This document shows positions 8,184-14,854 of a DNA stretch of 25,466 nucleotides, one piece after another (position 1 is the stretch's first letter; every line of letters begins with the position of its first letter). Position numbers and translations under genes: made by a program. The notes under the pieces are model-generated. The model was not told the DNA's origin, did not search any database, and saw only the letters and a list, made by a program, of their open reading frames with translations. The DNA comes from DATKEG01 sp035544515 (lineage in GTDB: Bacteria > Acidobacteriota > Vicinamibacteria > Fen-336). Location of the stretch: NCBI GenBank assembly GCA_035544515.1, contig DATKEG010000129.1:1-25466 (forward strand), in the 5' to 3' direction.

Positions 8184-8224
8184 CCGCCGTCACGTCCCGG
8201 GGCGCGGAGCCACCCGACCTCGCG

Positions 8225-8230
8225 TACCAT
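8225..8230 (+). promoter_or_regulatory. -10-like element TACCAT before the small upstream ORF
   Basis: TACCAT lies 11 nt before ATG 8242, the same geometry as the -10-like elements before 7146, 12210 and 23120. No -35 box is clear. It is the main evidence that transcription of the 8242-8753 unit starts here rather than reading through from 7146-8183. Confidence 0.35.
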
Positions 8231-8241
8231 TCCTGGCCGCC

Positions 8242-8397
8242 ATGACAGGCCGAAGCCGGCGATCACCGCTACCGCACGAGCGCGAGCGCGATTCACCACA
8301 GGCACGACCACGGCGCGAGCGCGAGCGCGATTCACTCGCGCGAGTGCGAGGGGGGTCCGGGGGGCGCGACCACAGCGCCCCCCGGCTCACTGAATGA
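8242..8397 (+). CDS. Possible 51-aa upstream ORF, translationally coupled to PilZ
   Basis: ATG 8242 opens a 51-codon frame that ends in TGA at 8395-8397, overlapping the PilZ ATG at 8394 in an ATGA arrangement. The peptide is very basic and low in complexity, with the hexamer ERERDS repeated at a 13-residue interval because of a 39-bp DNA repeat. It has no membrane segment or recognised domain. Support for expression: a TACCAT -10-like element 11 nt before its start, the exact ATGA overlap, and a strong hairpin at 8357-8385 that would lie inside it and just before the PilZ start. Against: high GC makes chance frames common, and the composition could simply mirror the repeat. It could be a leader peptide or noncoding sequence. 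Confidence 0.35.
   Translation: MTGRSRRSPLPHERERDSPQARPRRERERDSLARVRGGSGGRDHSAPRLTE
8277..8335 (+). repeat. Two-copy direct repeat, 20 bp at 39-bp period
   Basis: CGAGCGCGAGCGCGATTCAC occurs exactly at 8277-8296 and 8316-8335. The period of 39 bp is a multiple of three, so it keeps the small upstream frame and gives its repeated ERERDS. Each copy contains a nested GAGCGC doublet. Confidence 0.85.
8357..8385 (+). promoter_or_regulatory. Perfect 11-bp GC hairpin just upstream of the PilZ start
   Basis: CCGGGGGGCGC (8357-8367), loop GACCACA, then GCGCCCCCCGG (8375-8385). It has no T tract, so it is a poor intrinsic terminator. It ends 8 nt before ATG 8394 and would occlude any ribosome binding region, suggesting translational control through the overlapping small ORF. 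Confidence 0.6.
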
Positions 8398-8753
8398 AAA
8401 GCGGCGACCGCTACTTCATCCAGGGCATCGTCTGCGAGTACGACACTCACGTGCTCCGGGTGGCGAACGTCAGCGTGGGCGGCCTGTTCGTGGCCACGGA
8501 GCTGCCGCTGCTCGTCGGCCAGGTGCTCGAGCTCCACCTCAACCTCAGCGGGCGCGAGCCCTTCCGGGTGCTCGCGCGCGTGAGCTGGTTCAACGACCCG
8601 GAGTCGCCCAAGGCCCCCGACCTGCCCCAGGGTTTCGGCATCCAGATCACCAAGATCGGCCTGGCCGACAAGCTCGCCATCGTGGACGTGCTCAAGCGCA
8701 CGCCCCCCGCCGCCATGCGGGAGCGCCGCCGGGAGAACCGCGACCCCGCCTGA
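8394..8753 (+). CDS. PilZ-domain protein, Myxococcus-paralogue type, degenerate N-terminal motif
   Basis: A 119-aa PilZ-like beta-barrel resembling the TIGR02266 group: NVSVGGLFVATELPLLVGQVL, then FRVLARVSWF, then PQGFGIQITKI. The second c-di-GMP motif (N-V-S-V-G-G) fits D/N-x-S-x-x-G. The first, usually RxxxR about 20 residues upstream, is reduced to RYFIQ, so the second Arg is missing. It may bind the ligand weakly, or act as a protein-interaction module. The start is fixed by a TGA immediately before ATG 8394 in the same frame. That ATG also overlaps the stop of the small ORF at 8242-8397. No Shine-Dalgarno is visible, and an 11-bp hairpin sits directly upstream, consistent with coupled re-initiation. 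Confidence 0.82.
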   Translation: MKSGDRYFIQGIVCEYDTHVLRVANVSVGGLFVATELPLLVGQVLELHLNLSGREPFRVLARVSWFNDPESPKAPDLPQGFGIQITKIGLADKLAIVDVLKRTPPAAMRERRRENRDPA

Positions 8754-8837
8754 CGACGCCGACGCGCCCTGGCCGGCGCGGGCACGACAATGGGGCGGAT
8801 GCTCGACCAGGTCGCGTCGCGCTATCGCATCGTGGAT

Positions 8838-8860
8838 CTGAGGCCCGTGGCCGGCCTCAG
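8838..8860. terminator. Candidate bidirectional hairpin between PilZ and aminotransferase genes
   Basis: CTGAGGCC (8838-8845), loop CGTGGCC, GGCCTCAG (8853-8860): a perfect 8-bp stem between convergent genes. The aminotransferase stop codon lies in the right arm. There is no U-rich tail on either strand, so efficient intrinsic termination is uncertain. Apart from this hairpin nothing else was seen in 8754-8856. Confidence 0.4.
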
Positions 8861-10194
8861 GCCGCGCCCACCGACACCGCGATCGCCTCGTCCAGCAGGC
8901 GCACGGCCGTCTCGGCGTCTTCGGCGTCGATGGTCAGCGGCGGGGCGAGCCGGATCGTGCTCTTGCCGCAGCCCAGCAGCAGCAGCCCCCGGCGGAAGGC
9001 CTCCTGGAGCACCTTCTCGCGCAGCTCGGGGAACGGCTCGCGGCGGAACCGGTCGCGCACGATCTCGACCCCGATCATGAGGCCGAGGCCGCGCACGTCG
9101 CCCACGACCATGTGGCGGCCCAGGCGCGACCGCAGCGACTCGAGCAGGCCCGCGCCCACCCGTGCCGCGTTGTCGGCCAGGCCGCCCTCGAGCAGGCGGA
9201 AGGTGGCGAGCGCCGCCGCCACGGACACGGGGTTGCCGCCGAACGTCGAGCCGTGGCCGCCGTCGTTCCATCGCATGACGTCGTCCCGGGCCACGAGCGC
9301 GCCGAGGGGCATGCCGGAAGCGATCCCCTTGGCCAGGGTGACCATGTCGGGCTCCAGGCCGAAGTGCTCGCTCGCGAACATGCGGCCGGTGCGGCCCATG
9401 CCGCACTGGACCTCGTCGGCGATGAGCAGGATGCCGTGGCGGCTCGTCACCTCGCGCAGCCTGGGCAGGAACCCGGGGTGCGGCACCACGTAGCCGCCCT
9501 CGCCCTGGACCGGCTCCACGATCACCGCCGCCACCTCCGAAGGATCGACCGTGGCGCCGAACATCGTCTCCGTGAGCAGGTCCAGGCACTGCACGGAGCA
9601 GGTCTGCGGCTCGCGGTCGACCGGGCACCGGTAGCAGTACGCGTAGTGCGTGTGCAGCACCTCGGGCAGGAGCGGCGCGTAGCCCTTGCGCTGCACGGGC
9701 TTGCTCGCGGTGAGGCTCATGGCGCCGTAGGTGCGGCCGTGGAAGGCGCCGTAACAGGCCACGATCTTCTGGCGCCCCGTGCGCAGGCGGGCCAGCTTCA
9801 CCGCCGCCTCCACCACCTCCGCGCCCGAGTTGGCGAAGAAGACGCGCCAGGGGCCGGGACCGGGCGCCCGCCGGGCGAGTCCCTCGGCCAGCTCCACCAC
9901 GTTCTCGTAGAAGAAGTCGGTCGCGCACATGTGCAGCAGGCGGTCCGACTGGGCGCGGATGGCGGCTACGACCTCGGGATGGCAGTGGCCGGTGGAGACG
10001 ACGGCGATCCCGGCCGCGAAGTCGAGGTAGCGGTTGCCGTCGGCGTCCTCCACCATGGCGCCCTTGGCCCGCTCCGCCACCAGCGGGTAGTCCTTGGCGA
10101 AGTTCTGGGACATCACGCGGGCGTCGCGCTCGATGACGGCGCGGGCGCGCGGGCCCGGCGGCGGCGTCACGATGCGCGGGTAGTCCTTGGCCAT
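8857..10194 (-). CDS. Class III PLP aminotransferase, archaeal ornithine-aminotransferase-like
   Basis: A 445-aa fold-type I, class III aminotransferase. Lys289 in TLAKGIASG forms the PLP Schiff base. Asp260 in LLIADEVQCGMGRTG contacts the pyridine nitrogen. NSGAE (122-126) binds phosphate, and GSTFGGNP is also present. The N-terminus (YPRIVTPPPGPRA, then RDYPLV-like AKDYPLVAERAKG) and the Cys-rich insert YCYRCPVDREPQTC (Cys187, 190, 199, and Cys203 after it) resemble archaeal ornithine/4-aminobutyrate/broad-substrate members rather than E. coli ArgD. The upstream P5C dehydrogenase suggests that it makes glutamate semialdehyde/P5C from ornithine, but substrate is not proven. ATG 10194 follows the zinc-ribbon gene's stop by 5 nt, so it is the last gene of a three-gene operon. 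Confidence 0.88.
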   Translation of the reverse strand: MAKDYPRIVTPPPGPRARAVIERDARVMSQNFAKDYPLVAERAKGAMVEDADGNRYLDFAAGIAVVSTGHCHPEVVAAIRAQSDRLLHMCATDFFYENVVELAEGLARRAPGPGPWRVFFANSGAEVVEAAVKLARLRTGRQKIVACYGAFHGRTYGAMSLTASKPVQRKGYAPLLPEVLHTHYAYCYRCPVDREPQTCSVQCLDLLTETMFGATVDPSEVAAVIVEPVQGEGGYVVPHPGFLPRLREVTSRHGILLIADEVQCGMGRTGRMFASEHFGLEPDMVTLAKGIASGMPLGALVARDDVMRWNDGGHGSTFGGNPVSVAAALATFRLLEGGLADNAARVGAGLLESLRSRLGRHMVVGDVRGLGLMIGVEIVRDRFRREPFPELREKVLQEAFRRGLLLLGCGKSTIRLAPPLTIDAEDAETAVRLLDEAIAVSVGAA

Positions 10195-10199
10195 GCCGG

Positions 10200-10544
10200 T
10201 CAGTCCCGGCGCCGGAAGCGGCGCAGCGGGTCCGGGTCGAAGACGGCGCCGCAGGCGGAGCAGCGCCGCGCGCCGCCCGACTTGCGCCGGAGCGCCCAGG
10301 CCCCCGCCAGGGGCACCGCCGCTCCGGCGAACAGCCCCGCCGATCCCAGCGGCATCCAGACGCGCAGGGCCGCGTCGATGCCGGGGGCGGGGATGTTCTC
10401 GAGCACCTTCAAGGCATAGAACAGGAACGGCGTCGACAGGGCGATGAGGATGATGCCCGCCGTGCGCGCCAGCGGCGACCGCTCGGCCGCGGACGTTGGA
10501 AACAACACGCCCTCGGGACAGCGCGTGCAGGCCACGCCCCTCAC
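10200..10544 (-). CDS. Small two-TM membrane protein with terminal CxxC motifs, unknown function
   Basis: A 114-aa protein starting at GTG 10544, which overlaps the dehydrogenase stop (GTGA, 4 nt), and ending 5 nt before the aminotransferase ATG. It has CTRC near the N-terminus (Cys6, Cys9) and CSAC near the C-terminus (Cys95, Cys98). Two probable membrane helices lie between them, at about 27-47 (IILIALSTPFLFYALKVL) and 64-85. If the helices form a hairpin, the two CxxC pairs end on the same side, probably cytosolic given the Arg-rich tail, and could form one split zinc ribbon. No family was recognised. Its position within an amino acid catabolic operon suggests a link to that pathway or to substrate transport, which is only a guess. 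Confidence 0.72.
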   Translation of the reverse strand: MRGVACTRCPEGVLFPTSAAERSPLARTAGIILIALSTPFLFYALKVLENIPAPGIDAALRVWMPLGSAGLFAGAAVPLAGAWALRRKSGGARRCSACGAVFDPDPLRRFRRRD

Positions 10545-12139
10545 GGGCCCTCGCCGCTCGGGGGGCCGTCGTGCACGATGGTCCGGCTCTGCTCGCGCAT
10601 GAACTGCTGGACGTAGTGGGGCCCGCCGGAGGCCTTGCCGGACGATCCGCTCCCCTTCCAGCCCCCGAACGGCTGCACCCCCGGCCACGCCCCGGTGGTC
10701 GCGCCCGCGGCCCGGTTGACGTACACGACGCCCGCCTCGATGCGGTCGAGGAAGGCCTCCACCTCGTCCGGCTCGCGGCTGAACAGCCCCGCCGTGAGGC
10801 CGTACTCCGTGCGGTTGGCCCACTCCAGCGCCTGCGCGAAGGAGGCGACCTCCGCCACGCACACGAGCGGCACGAACAGCTCGTCGCGGAACAGCGCGTG
10901 GTCCTGGGCCAGCCCGTCCACCACCGTGGGAGCGACGAAGTAGCCGTGCGCCAGCTCGCCGTCGAGCAGCACGCTTCCACCCGCGAGCACGCGCCCGTCG
11001 CGGCGGGCGGCCGCGGCATGGGACTGGTAGGCGGCGTAGGCGCGCTCGTGGATCAACGGGCCGAGGAACACGCCATGGCGCGCGGGGTCGCCGATGGGCA
11101 GCGTGGCCGTCCGCTCCAGGAGAAGCTCGAGGAAGCGCTGCTTGACGTCGCGGTGGACGTACACGCGCGAGCAGGCGCTGCACTTCTGGCCCTGCAGGCC
11201 GAAGGCCGAGCGCATGACGCCTTCGGCGGCGGCCTCGAGGTCGGCGGACGGCATGACGATCGCGGGGTTCTTGCCGCCCATCTCGGTGATGCAGGGCTTC
11301 GGGTACTCGCGGGCGAAGCGTCCGACCAGGGCCATGCCGACGGCCTTGGAGCCCGTGAAGAGCATCCCGTCGACACCGGGGTGCCGGGCCAGCGCCTCGC
11401 CCGTGGCGCCCGGTCCCTGGACCACCTGCAGTACCGCGGGAGGCAATCCCGCCTCCGCGAAGACCTGCCACAAGGCCTCGGCGGTGAGCGGCGTCTCCTG
11501 GCTCGGCTTGAGCACGACCGTGTTGCCGGCCACGAGCGCGCCGGCCGCGGGGCCGCCGGCGAGGGCGGCCGGGAAGTTGAACGGGCTGATCACGCCCCAC
11601 ACGCCGTAGGGCCGCAGCACCGACCGCGTCTCCTCCCGGGGCGAGAAGCGGGCCATGGGCCGGTCGAAACCGTCGCCCGCCTCCATCTGGTCGCAGTAGT
11701 AGCGCACGAGGTCGGCGGTCTCCGTGACGTCGCCCATCGCCTCGAGCCGGCTCTTCCCCGCCTCGAGCGAGACGAGCGCCGACAGCTCGAAGGCGCGCTC
11801 GTCGATGAGGAGGGCGGCGCGCCGGAGGATCTCCACGCGTCCGCGCCAGCCCCGTCCGCGCCACCCCGCCGCGGCCAGGCGGGCGGCGGCGACCGCGCGG
11901 TCCACGTCGTCGGGCGTGCCGGCCGGGAAGCGCCCGAGCACGACGCGCGTGTCGGCCGGGTTGCGGTCTTCGAAGCTCGGGCCGCCCCCCGCGGCCGGCC
12001 CGCCCGCGATGCGGTGCGGATGGCCGCGGCCGAGCCGCGCGCGCCACGCCGAGAGCGCCGCGTCGAACTTCCGCCGGAAGTCCTCGGTCTGGCCCGCGGC
12101 CAGGGTGGCGTAGGTGACGCGCTCGCCCGTCGTGCTCAC
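10541..12139 (-). CDS. rocA: L-glutamate gamma-semialdehyde (1-pyrroline-5-carboxylate) dehydrogenase
   Basis: A 532-aa NAD(P)-dependent aldehyde dehydrogenase that oxidises glutamate semialdehyde to glutamate, the last step of proline and ornithine/arginine breakdown. Numbering from the GTG at 12139: Asn188 in ISPFNFP, Glu286 in ITEMGGKNP, nucleophile Cys320 in GLQGQKCSACSR (a typical P5C dehydrogenase motif), and VQPFGGWKGSGSSGK near the C-terminus. The frame is open further upstream, but GTG 12139 is preferred: GGGAGG lies 4 nt before it, and the length then fits the RocA group. There is no proline dehydrogenase domain or neighbour; the operon partner is an aminotransferase, favouring ornithine as the source. 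A broader aldehyde specificity cannot be excluded. Confidence 0.88.
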   Translation of the reverse strand: MSTTGERVTYATLAAGQTEDFRRKFDAALSAWRARLGRGHPHRIAGGPAAGGGPSFEDRNPADTRVVLGRFPAGTPDDVDRAVAAARLAAAGWRGRGWRGRVEILRRAALLIDERAFELSALVSLEAGKSRLEAMGDVTETADLVRYYCDQMEAGDGFDRPMARFSPREETRSVLRPYGVWGVISPFNFPAALAGGPAAGALVAGNTVVLKPSQETPLTAEALWQVFAEAGLPPAVLQVVQGPGATGEALARHPGVDGMLFTGSKAVGMALVGRFAREYPKPCITEMGGKNPAIVMPSADLEAAAEGVMRSAFGLQGQKCSACSRVYVHRDVKQRFLELLLERTATLPIGDPARHGVFLGPLIHERAYAAYQSHAAAARRDGRVLAGGSVLLDGELAHGYFVAPTVVDGLAQDHALFRDELFVPLVCVAEVASFAQALEWANRTEYGLTAGLFSREPDEVEAFLDRIEAGVVYVNRAAGATTGAWPGVQPFGGWKGSGSSGKASGGPHYVQQFMREQSRTIVHDGPPSGEGP

Positions 12140-12143
12140 CGGA

Positions 12144-12164
12144 CCTCCCGCGGCGCCTATTCTA
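12144..12164 (-). promoter_or_regulatory. -10-like TAGAAT and Shine-Dalgarno for the dehydrogenase operon
   Basis: On the minus strand TAGAAT (12159-12164, 5/6 match to consensus) and GGGAGG (12144-12149), 4 nt before GTG 12139. The leader is conventional but short. Divergent from the antiporter operon, whose TATGAT lies 29 nt away. Confidence 0.5.
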
Positions 12165-12192
12165 CGGGGCCGGAAGGCAGCGGTCCACGCGC

Positions 12193-12198
12193 TATGAT
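12193..12198 (+). promoter_or_regulatory. -10 element TATGAT of the antiporter/RCK operon
   Basis: TATGAT (5/6) lies 11 nt before ATG 12210, leaving a leader of about 4-5 nt and no Shine-Dalgarno. No -35 is recognisable, so an activator or an extended -10 may be used. Confidence 0.45.
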
Positions 12199-12209
12199 CT
12201 CCCGCGCGC

Positions 12210-13751
12210 ATGCAGGGAAACCTCACGGTCGTGGTCGGGCTGCTCCTCGTGGCCGCCGTCGTCGGCCTGGTGGCCAAGCGGCTGCGCGTCCACTACAACA
12301 TCGCCCTCGTCCTGGCCGGCGTCGGCCTGGGCGCCTCGCAGCTCGTTCCCCACGTCGCGCTCGACGCGGACGTCGTCCTGCGCGTGCTGCTGCCGATCCT
12401 GCTCTTCGAAGCCGCCCTGGCCACCGATCTCGCGCGCCTGCGGGAGAACCTCGGGCCCGTCGTCCTGCTGGCCGTGCCGGGGATGCTCGCCACCGTCTTC
12501 GTCACCGGCGCCGTGGTGCGCGGCGGCCTCGGGCTCGACTGGGGCCTGGCCCTGCTCCTCGGGTGCGTCCTGGCCGCCACCGACACCATCGCCGTGATCG
12601 CCTCCTTCCGGAAGGTCCGCGTCCCCGCGCGGTTGTCCACCATCGTGGAGAACGAAAGCCTCTTCAACGACGGGACGGCCCTGGTCGCCTTCGCCACCGT
12701 CCTGGCCGCGATCGAGCGCGGCCGCTTCGACCCCGCGCACGGCCTGCTGGAGCTGGTGTGGGTGACCGCGGCCGGCCTGGCCGTGGGGGTCACGGCCGGC
12801 TATGCGGCTTCCCTCCTCCTGCGCCGGATCGAAGACCACCTCACGGAGATCATGCTCACGGTGATCGTCGCCTACGGCGCCTCGGCGGGTGCGGAAGCGC
12901 TCTCGGCGTCGCCCATCCTGGCGGTGGTGGCCGCGGGGATCACGGTGCGCGCGGTGGGCTGGGAGGCGGTCACGCCGTCGGGCAAGGTGGCCATCCGGTC
13001 CGTGTGGGAAGTCGCCGCCTTCGGCGTGAACAGCATCGTGTTCCTGCTCGTGGGCCTGCAGATCGACTTCGGCGGGCTCGTCGCCGCCGCGCCCGCCATC
13101 GGCTGGGGCCTGCTGGCGCTCACGGCCGGCCGCTCCGCGGCCGTCTATCCCTTCCTCTCGGCGCTGCGGCTGCGCGGGAACGTCATCCCGCTGGCCTGGC
13201 AGCACCTCATGGTCTGGGGCAACCTCAAGGGCAGCCTCTCCATGGCGCTGGCGCTGAGCCTGCCGGCGTGGCTGCCCGAGCGGCCCCTGCTGCGCACGGT
13301 GGTCTTCGGTTGCGCGCTGGTGACGCTCACCGTCCAGGGCCTGACGCTCGCGCCCCTGGCGCGGCGCCTGGGCGTGGCGATATCCGGCGGGTCGGGGCGG
13401 CTCGAGGAGGAGCAGGGCCGGTTGCTGGGCGCGCGGGCGGCGCAGTCCGAGCTGGACCGCCTGCAGCGGCTCGGCCTGGTTCCGCTGGGCGTGTTCCAGC
13501 GCATGCGCGCCGGGTACCAGGGCGTGATCGCCCGCTCCGAGCGGCAGATGCAGGATCTCCTGATCGCCCATTCCGGCGAGGAGCAGCGCCAGACGCGCGC
13601 GGTGCGCCGCCGGCTGCTCGCCGTGGAGAAGAGCGCCATACAGGACGCGGTCGGCTCCGGCATCCTCAGCGACGAGGGGGGCACGCTCCTCACGGGCCAG
13701 ATCGACGAGCGCCTGGCCGAGCTGTCCGAGGGCGAGGAGAAAGAGGGTTAG
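12210..13751 (+). CDS. CPA1-family Na+(K+)/H+ antiporter
   Basis: A 513-aa integral membrane antiporter exchanging Na+ or K+ for protons. Residues about 1-390 form roughly 12 membrane helices. CPA1 hallmarks are present: LLFEAAL (64-70), ATDTIAV (123-129) at the discontinuous helix, and ENESLFNDG (147-155) with the Asn153-Asp154 ion-binding pair. A later GNLKGSLSMALALSLP block also fits. The last about 120 residues are soluble and charged, with a helical stretch around EEEQGRLLGARAAQSELDR, a likely cytosolic regulatory tail. It is the first of four tightly packed genes; the RCK-CNB regulator ATG follows 2 nt after its stop. All key transport residues are intact, so this is the probable active transporter of the set. 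The ion preference cannot be read from sequence. Confidence 0.92.
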   Translation: MQGNLTVVVGLLLVAAVVGLVAKRLRVHYNIALVLAGVGLGASQLVPHVALDADVVLRVLLPILLFEAALATDLARLRENLGPVVLLAVPGMLATVFVTGAVVRGGLGLDWGLALLLGCVLAATDTIAVIASFRKVRVPARLSTIVENESLFNDGTALVAFATVLAAIERGRFDPAHGLLELVWVTAAGLAVGVTAGYAASLLLRRIEDHLTEIMLTVIVAYGASAGAEALSASPILAVVAAGITVRAVGWEAVTPSGKVAIRSVWEVAAFGVNSIVFLLVGLQIDFGGLVAAAPAIGWGLLALTAGRSAAVYPFLSALRLRGNVIPLAWQHLMVWGNLKGSLSMALALSLPAWLPERPLLRTVVFGCALVTLTVQGLTLAPLARRLGVAISGGSGRLEEEQGRLLGARAAQSELDRLQRLGLVPLGVFQRMRAGYQGVIARSERQMQDLLIAHSGEEQRQTRAVRRRLLAVEKSAIQDAVGSGILSDEGGTLLTGQIDERLAELSEGEEKEG

Positions 13752-13753
13752 CC

Positions 13754-14854
13754 ATGTACGTGGTGGTGGCGGGCGGCGGCCACATGGGCACGCACCTGGT
13801 GGCCCGCCTGGTCGCGCACGGGCAGGAGACGTCGGTCATCGACGCCTCGCGCGAGGTCACCGAGCGCATCTTCAACGAGCAGGGGGTCGTGGTCTTCACG
13901 GGCAGCGCCACGGACATGGACGTGCTGGAGCGGGCCGGCATCAAGCGCGCGGACGCGGCCGTGGCCATGATGGGCCGCGACGCGGACAACCTTGCCTTCT
14001 GCCTCCTCGCCCGGTACTACGGCGTGCCCCGCGTGCTGGCGCGCATGCTCAACCCGCAATACGAGGTGCCCTACCGCCTGGTGGGCGCCACGAAGATCCA
14101 CAGCGAGGCGGACATCATCGTGAACTCGTTCCTGACCTCGATCGAGTACCCGGCCATCGGGGCGCTCATGCAGGTGGGGCGGGGCGACATCGTGGCCTTC
14201 GACGTCAGGATCCCGCCCGGTTCGCCCGTCGCGGGCTTGAAGGTCTCCGAGATCGTGCGGCGAGAGGGTTTTCCCCGGAACTGCGTGTTCATCGCCGTGG
14301 AGTCTCAGGCGGGCGAGGTCGAGGTGACCGAGGGCCGCACGCTGATACAGGCCGGAGCCAACGTCATCATGGCCGCCCACCGTCCCGACCTGCCGCAGGT
14401 CCTGGGTTTCCTCACCGCGACCGGGCGGGGCGCCGAGAGCACCGAGGGGTCGGACGTGGTCGAGGCGCTCTCGTTCGTCGGCTTCCTGTCCGGGGTCGCC
14501 CGCGAGGACCTGGCCGGCCTGGCGGCCGGCGCCCGCTTCGAGAAGCGAGGACCGGGCGAGCTGGTCTACCAGGCGGGTGACGCGGGCGAGCGCCTCTACA
14601 TCCTGACGCGCGGCTCGGTAGAGCTGGTCTCGCCGGGCGGGGGCCGCACCGTGCTCAAGGCGCCCGCGCAGTTCGGCGAGGCGAGCGCGCTCGTGGGCGA
14701 CGCGCGCGACCATGCCGCGCGCGTGGTCGAGGAAGCCGACCTGCTCGCGCTGGACGGCAGCACGCTGCGCGCGGTCATGCTGCGCAACCCGTTCCTGGCC
14801 CTGGAGCTGGCCAAGACCCTGGGCGAGCGGCCGGCGGGAGGCGGCCCCGCGTGA
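13754..14854 (+). CDS. TrkA-like RCK regulator fused to a cyclic-nucleotide-binding domain
   Basis: A 366-aa soluble protein. RCK/TrkA-N at about 1-135 has the Rossmann motif VVVAGGGHMGTHLV (GxGxxG-type) and an acidic ribose contact at Asp30. TrkA-C is at about 145-215, with FDVRIPPGSPVAGLKVSEI. A Crp-like cNMP domain is at about 240-350, with VYQAGDAGERLYILTRGSVEL and a phosphate-binding-cassette-like FGEASALVGDARDHAARV. In such cassettes the pattern is FGExAL-x-x-x-x-R-A/T, so the site looks usable: Glu309, Ala310, Arg318 or Arg323. RCK domains gate K+ channels and antiporters in response to NAD(H)/ATP; here a second nucleotide input is added. No DNA-binding domain follows, so it is not a Crp-type transcription factor. 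It begins 2 nt after the CPA1 stop, and its TGA overlaps the next ATG by 1 nt. Confidence 0.88.
   Translation: MYVVVAGGGHMGTHLVARLVAHGQETSVIDASREVTERIFNEQGVVVFTGSATDMDVLERAGIKRADAAVAMMGRDADNLAFCLLARYYGVPRVLARMLNPQYEVPYRLVGATKIHSEADIIVNSFLTSIEYPAIGALMQVGRGDIVAFDVRIPPGSPVAGLKVSEIVRREGFPRNCVFIAVESQAGEVEVTEGRTLIQAGANVIMAAHRPDLPQVLGFLTATGRGAESTEGSDVVEALSFVGFLSGVAREDLAGLAAGARFEKRGPGELVYQAGDAGERLYILTRGSVELVSPGGGRTVLKAPAQFGEASALVGDARDHAARVVEEADLLALDGSTLRAVMLRNPFLALELAKTLGERPAGGGPA

Noticed and set aside
8277..8335. Possible start of a CRISPR array
   Set aside because: Only two copies are present, the 19-nt interval is too short for a spacer, and no cas gene is nearby.
8790..9080. Plus-strand open frame starting MGRMLDQVASRYRIVDL, superficially like a kinase N-terminus
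   Set aside because: The resemblance stops after a few residues, there is no glycine loop, and the rest is antisense to the aminotransferase.
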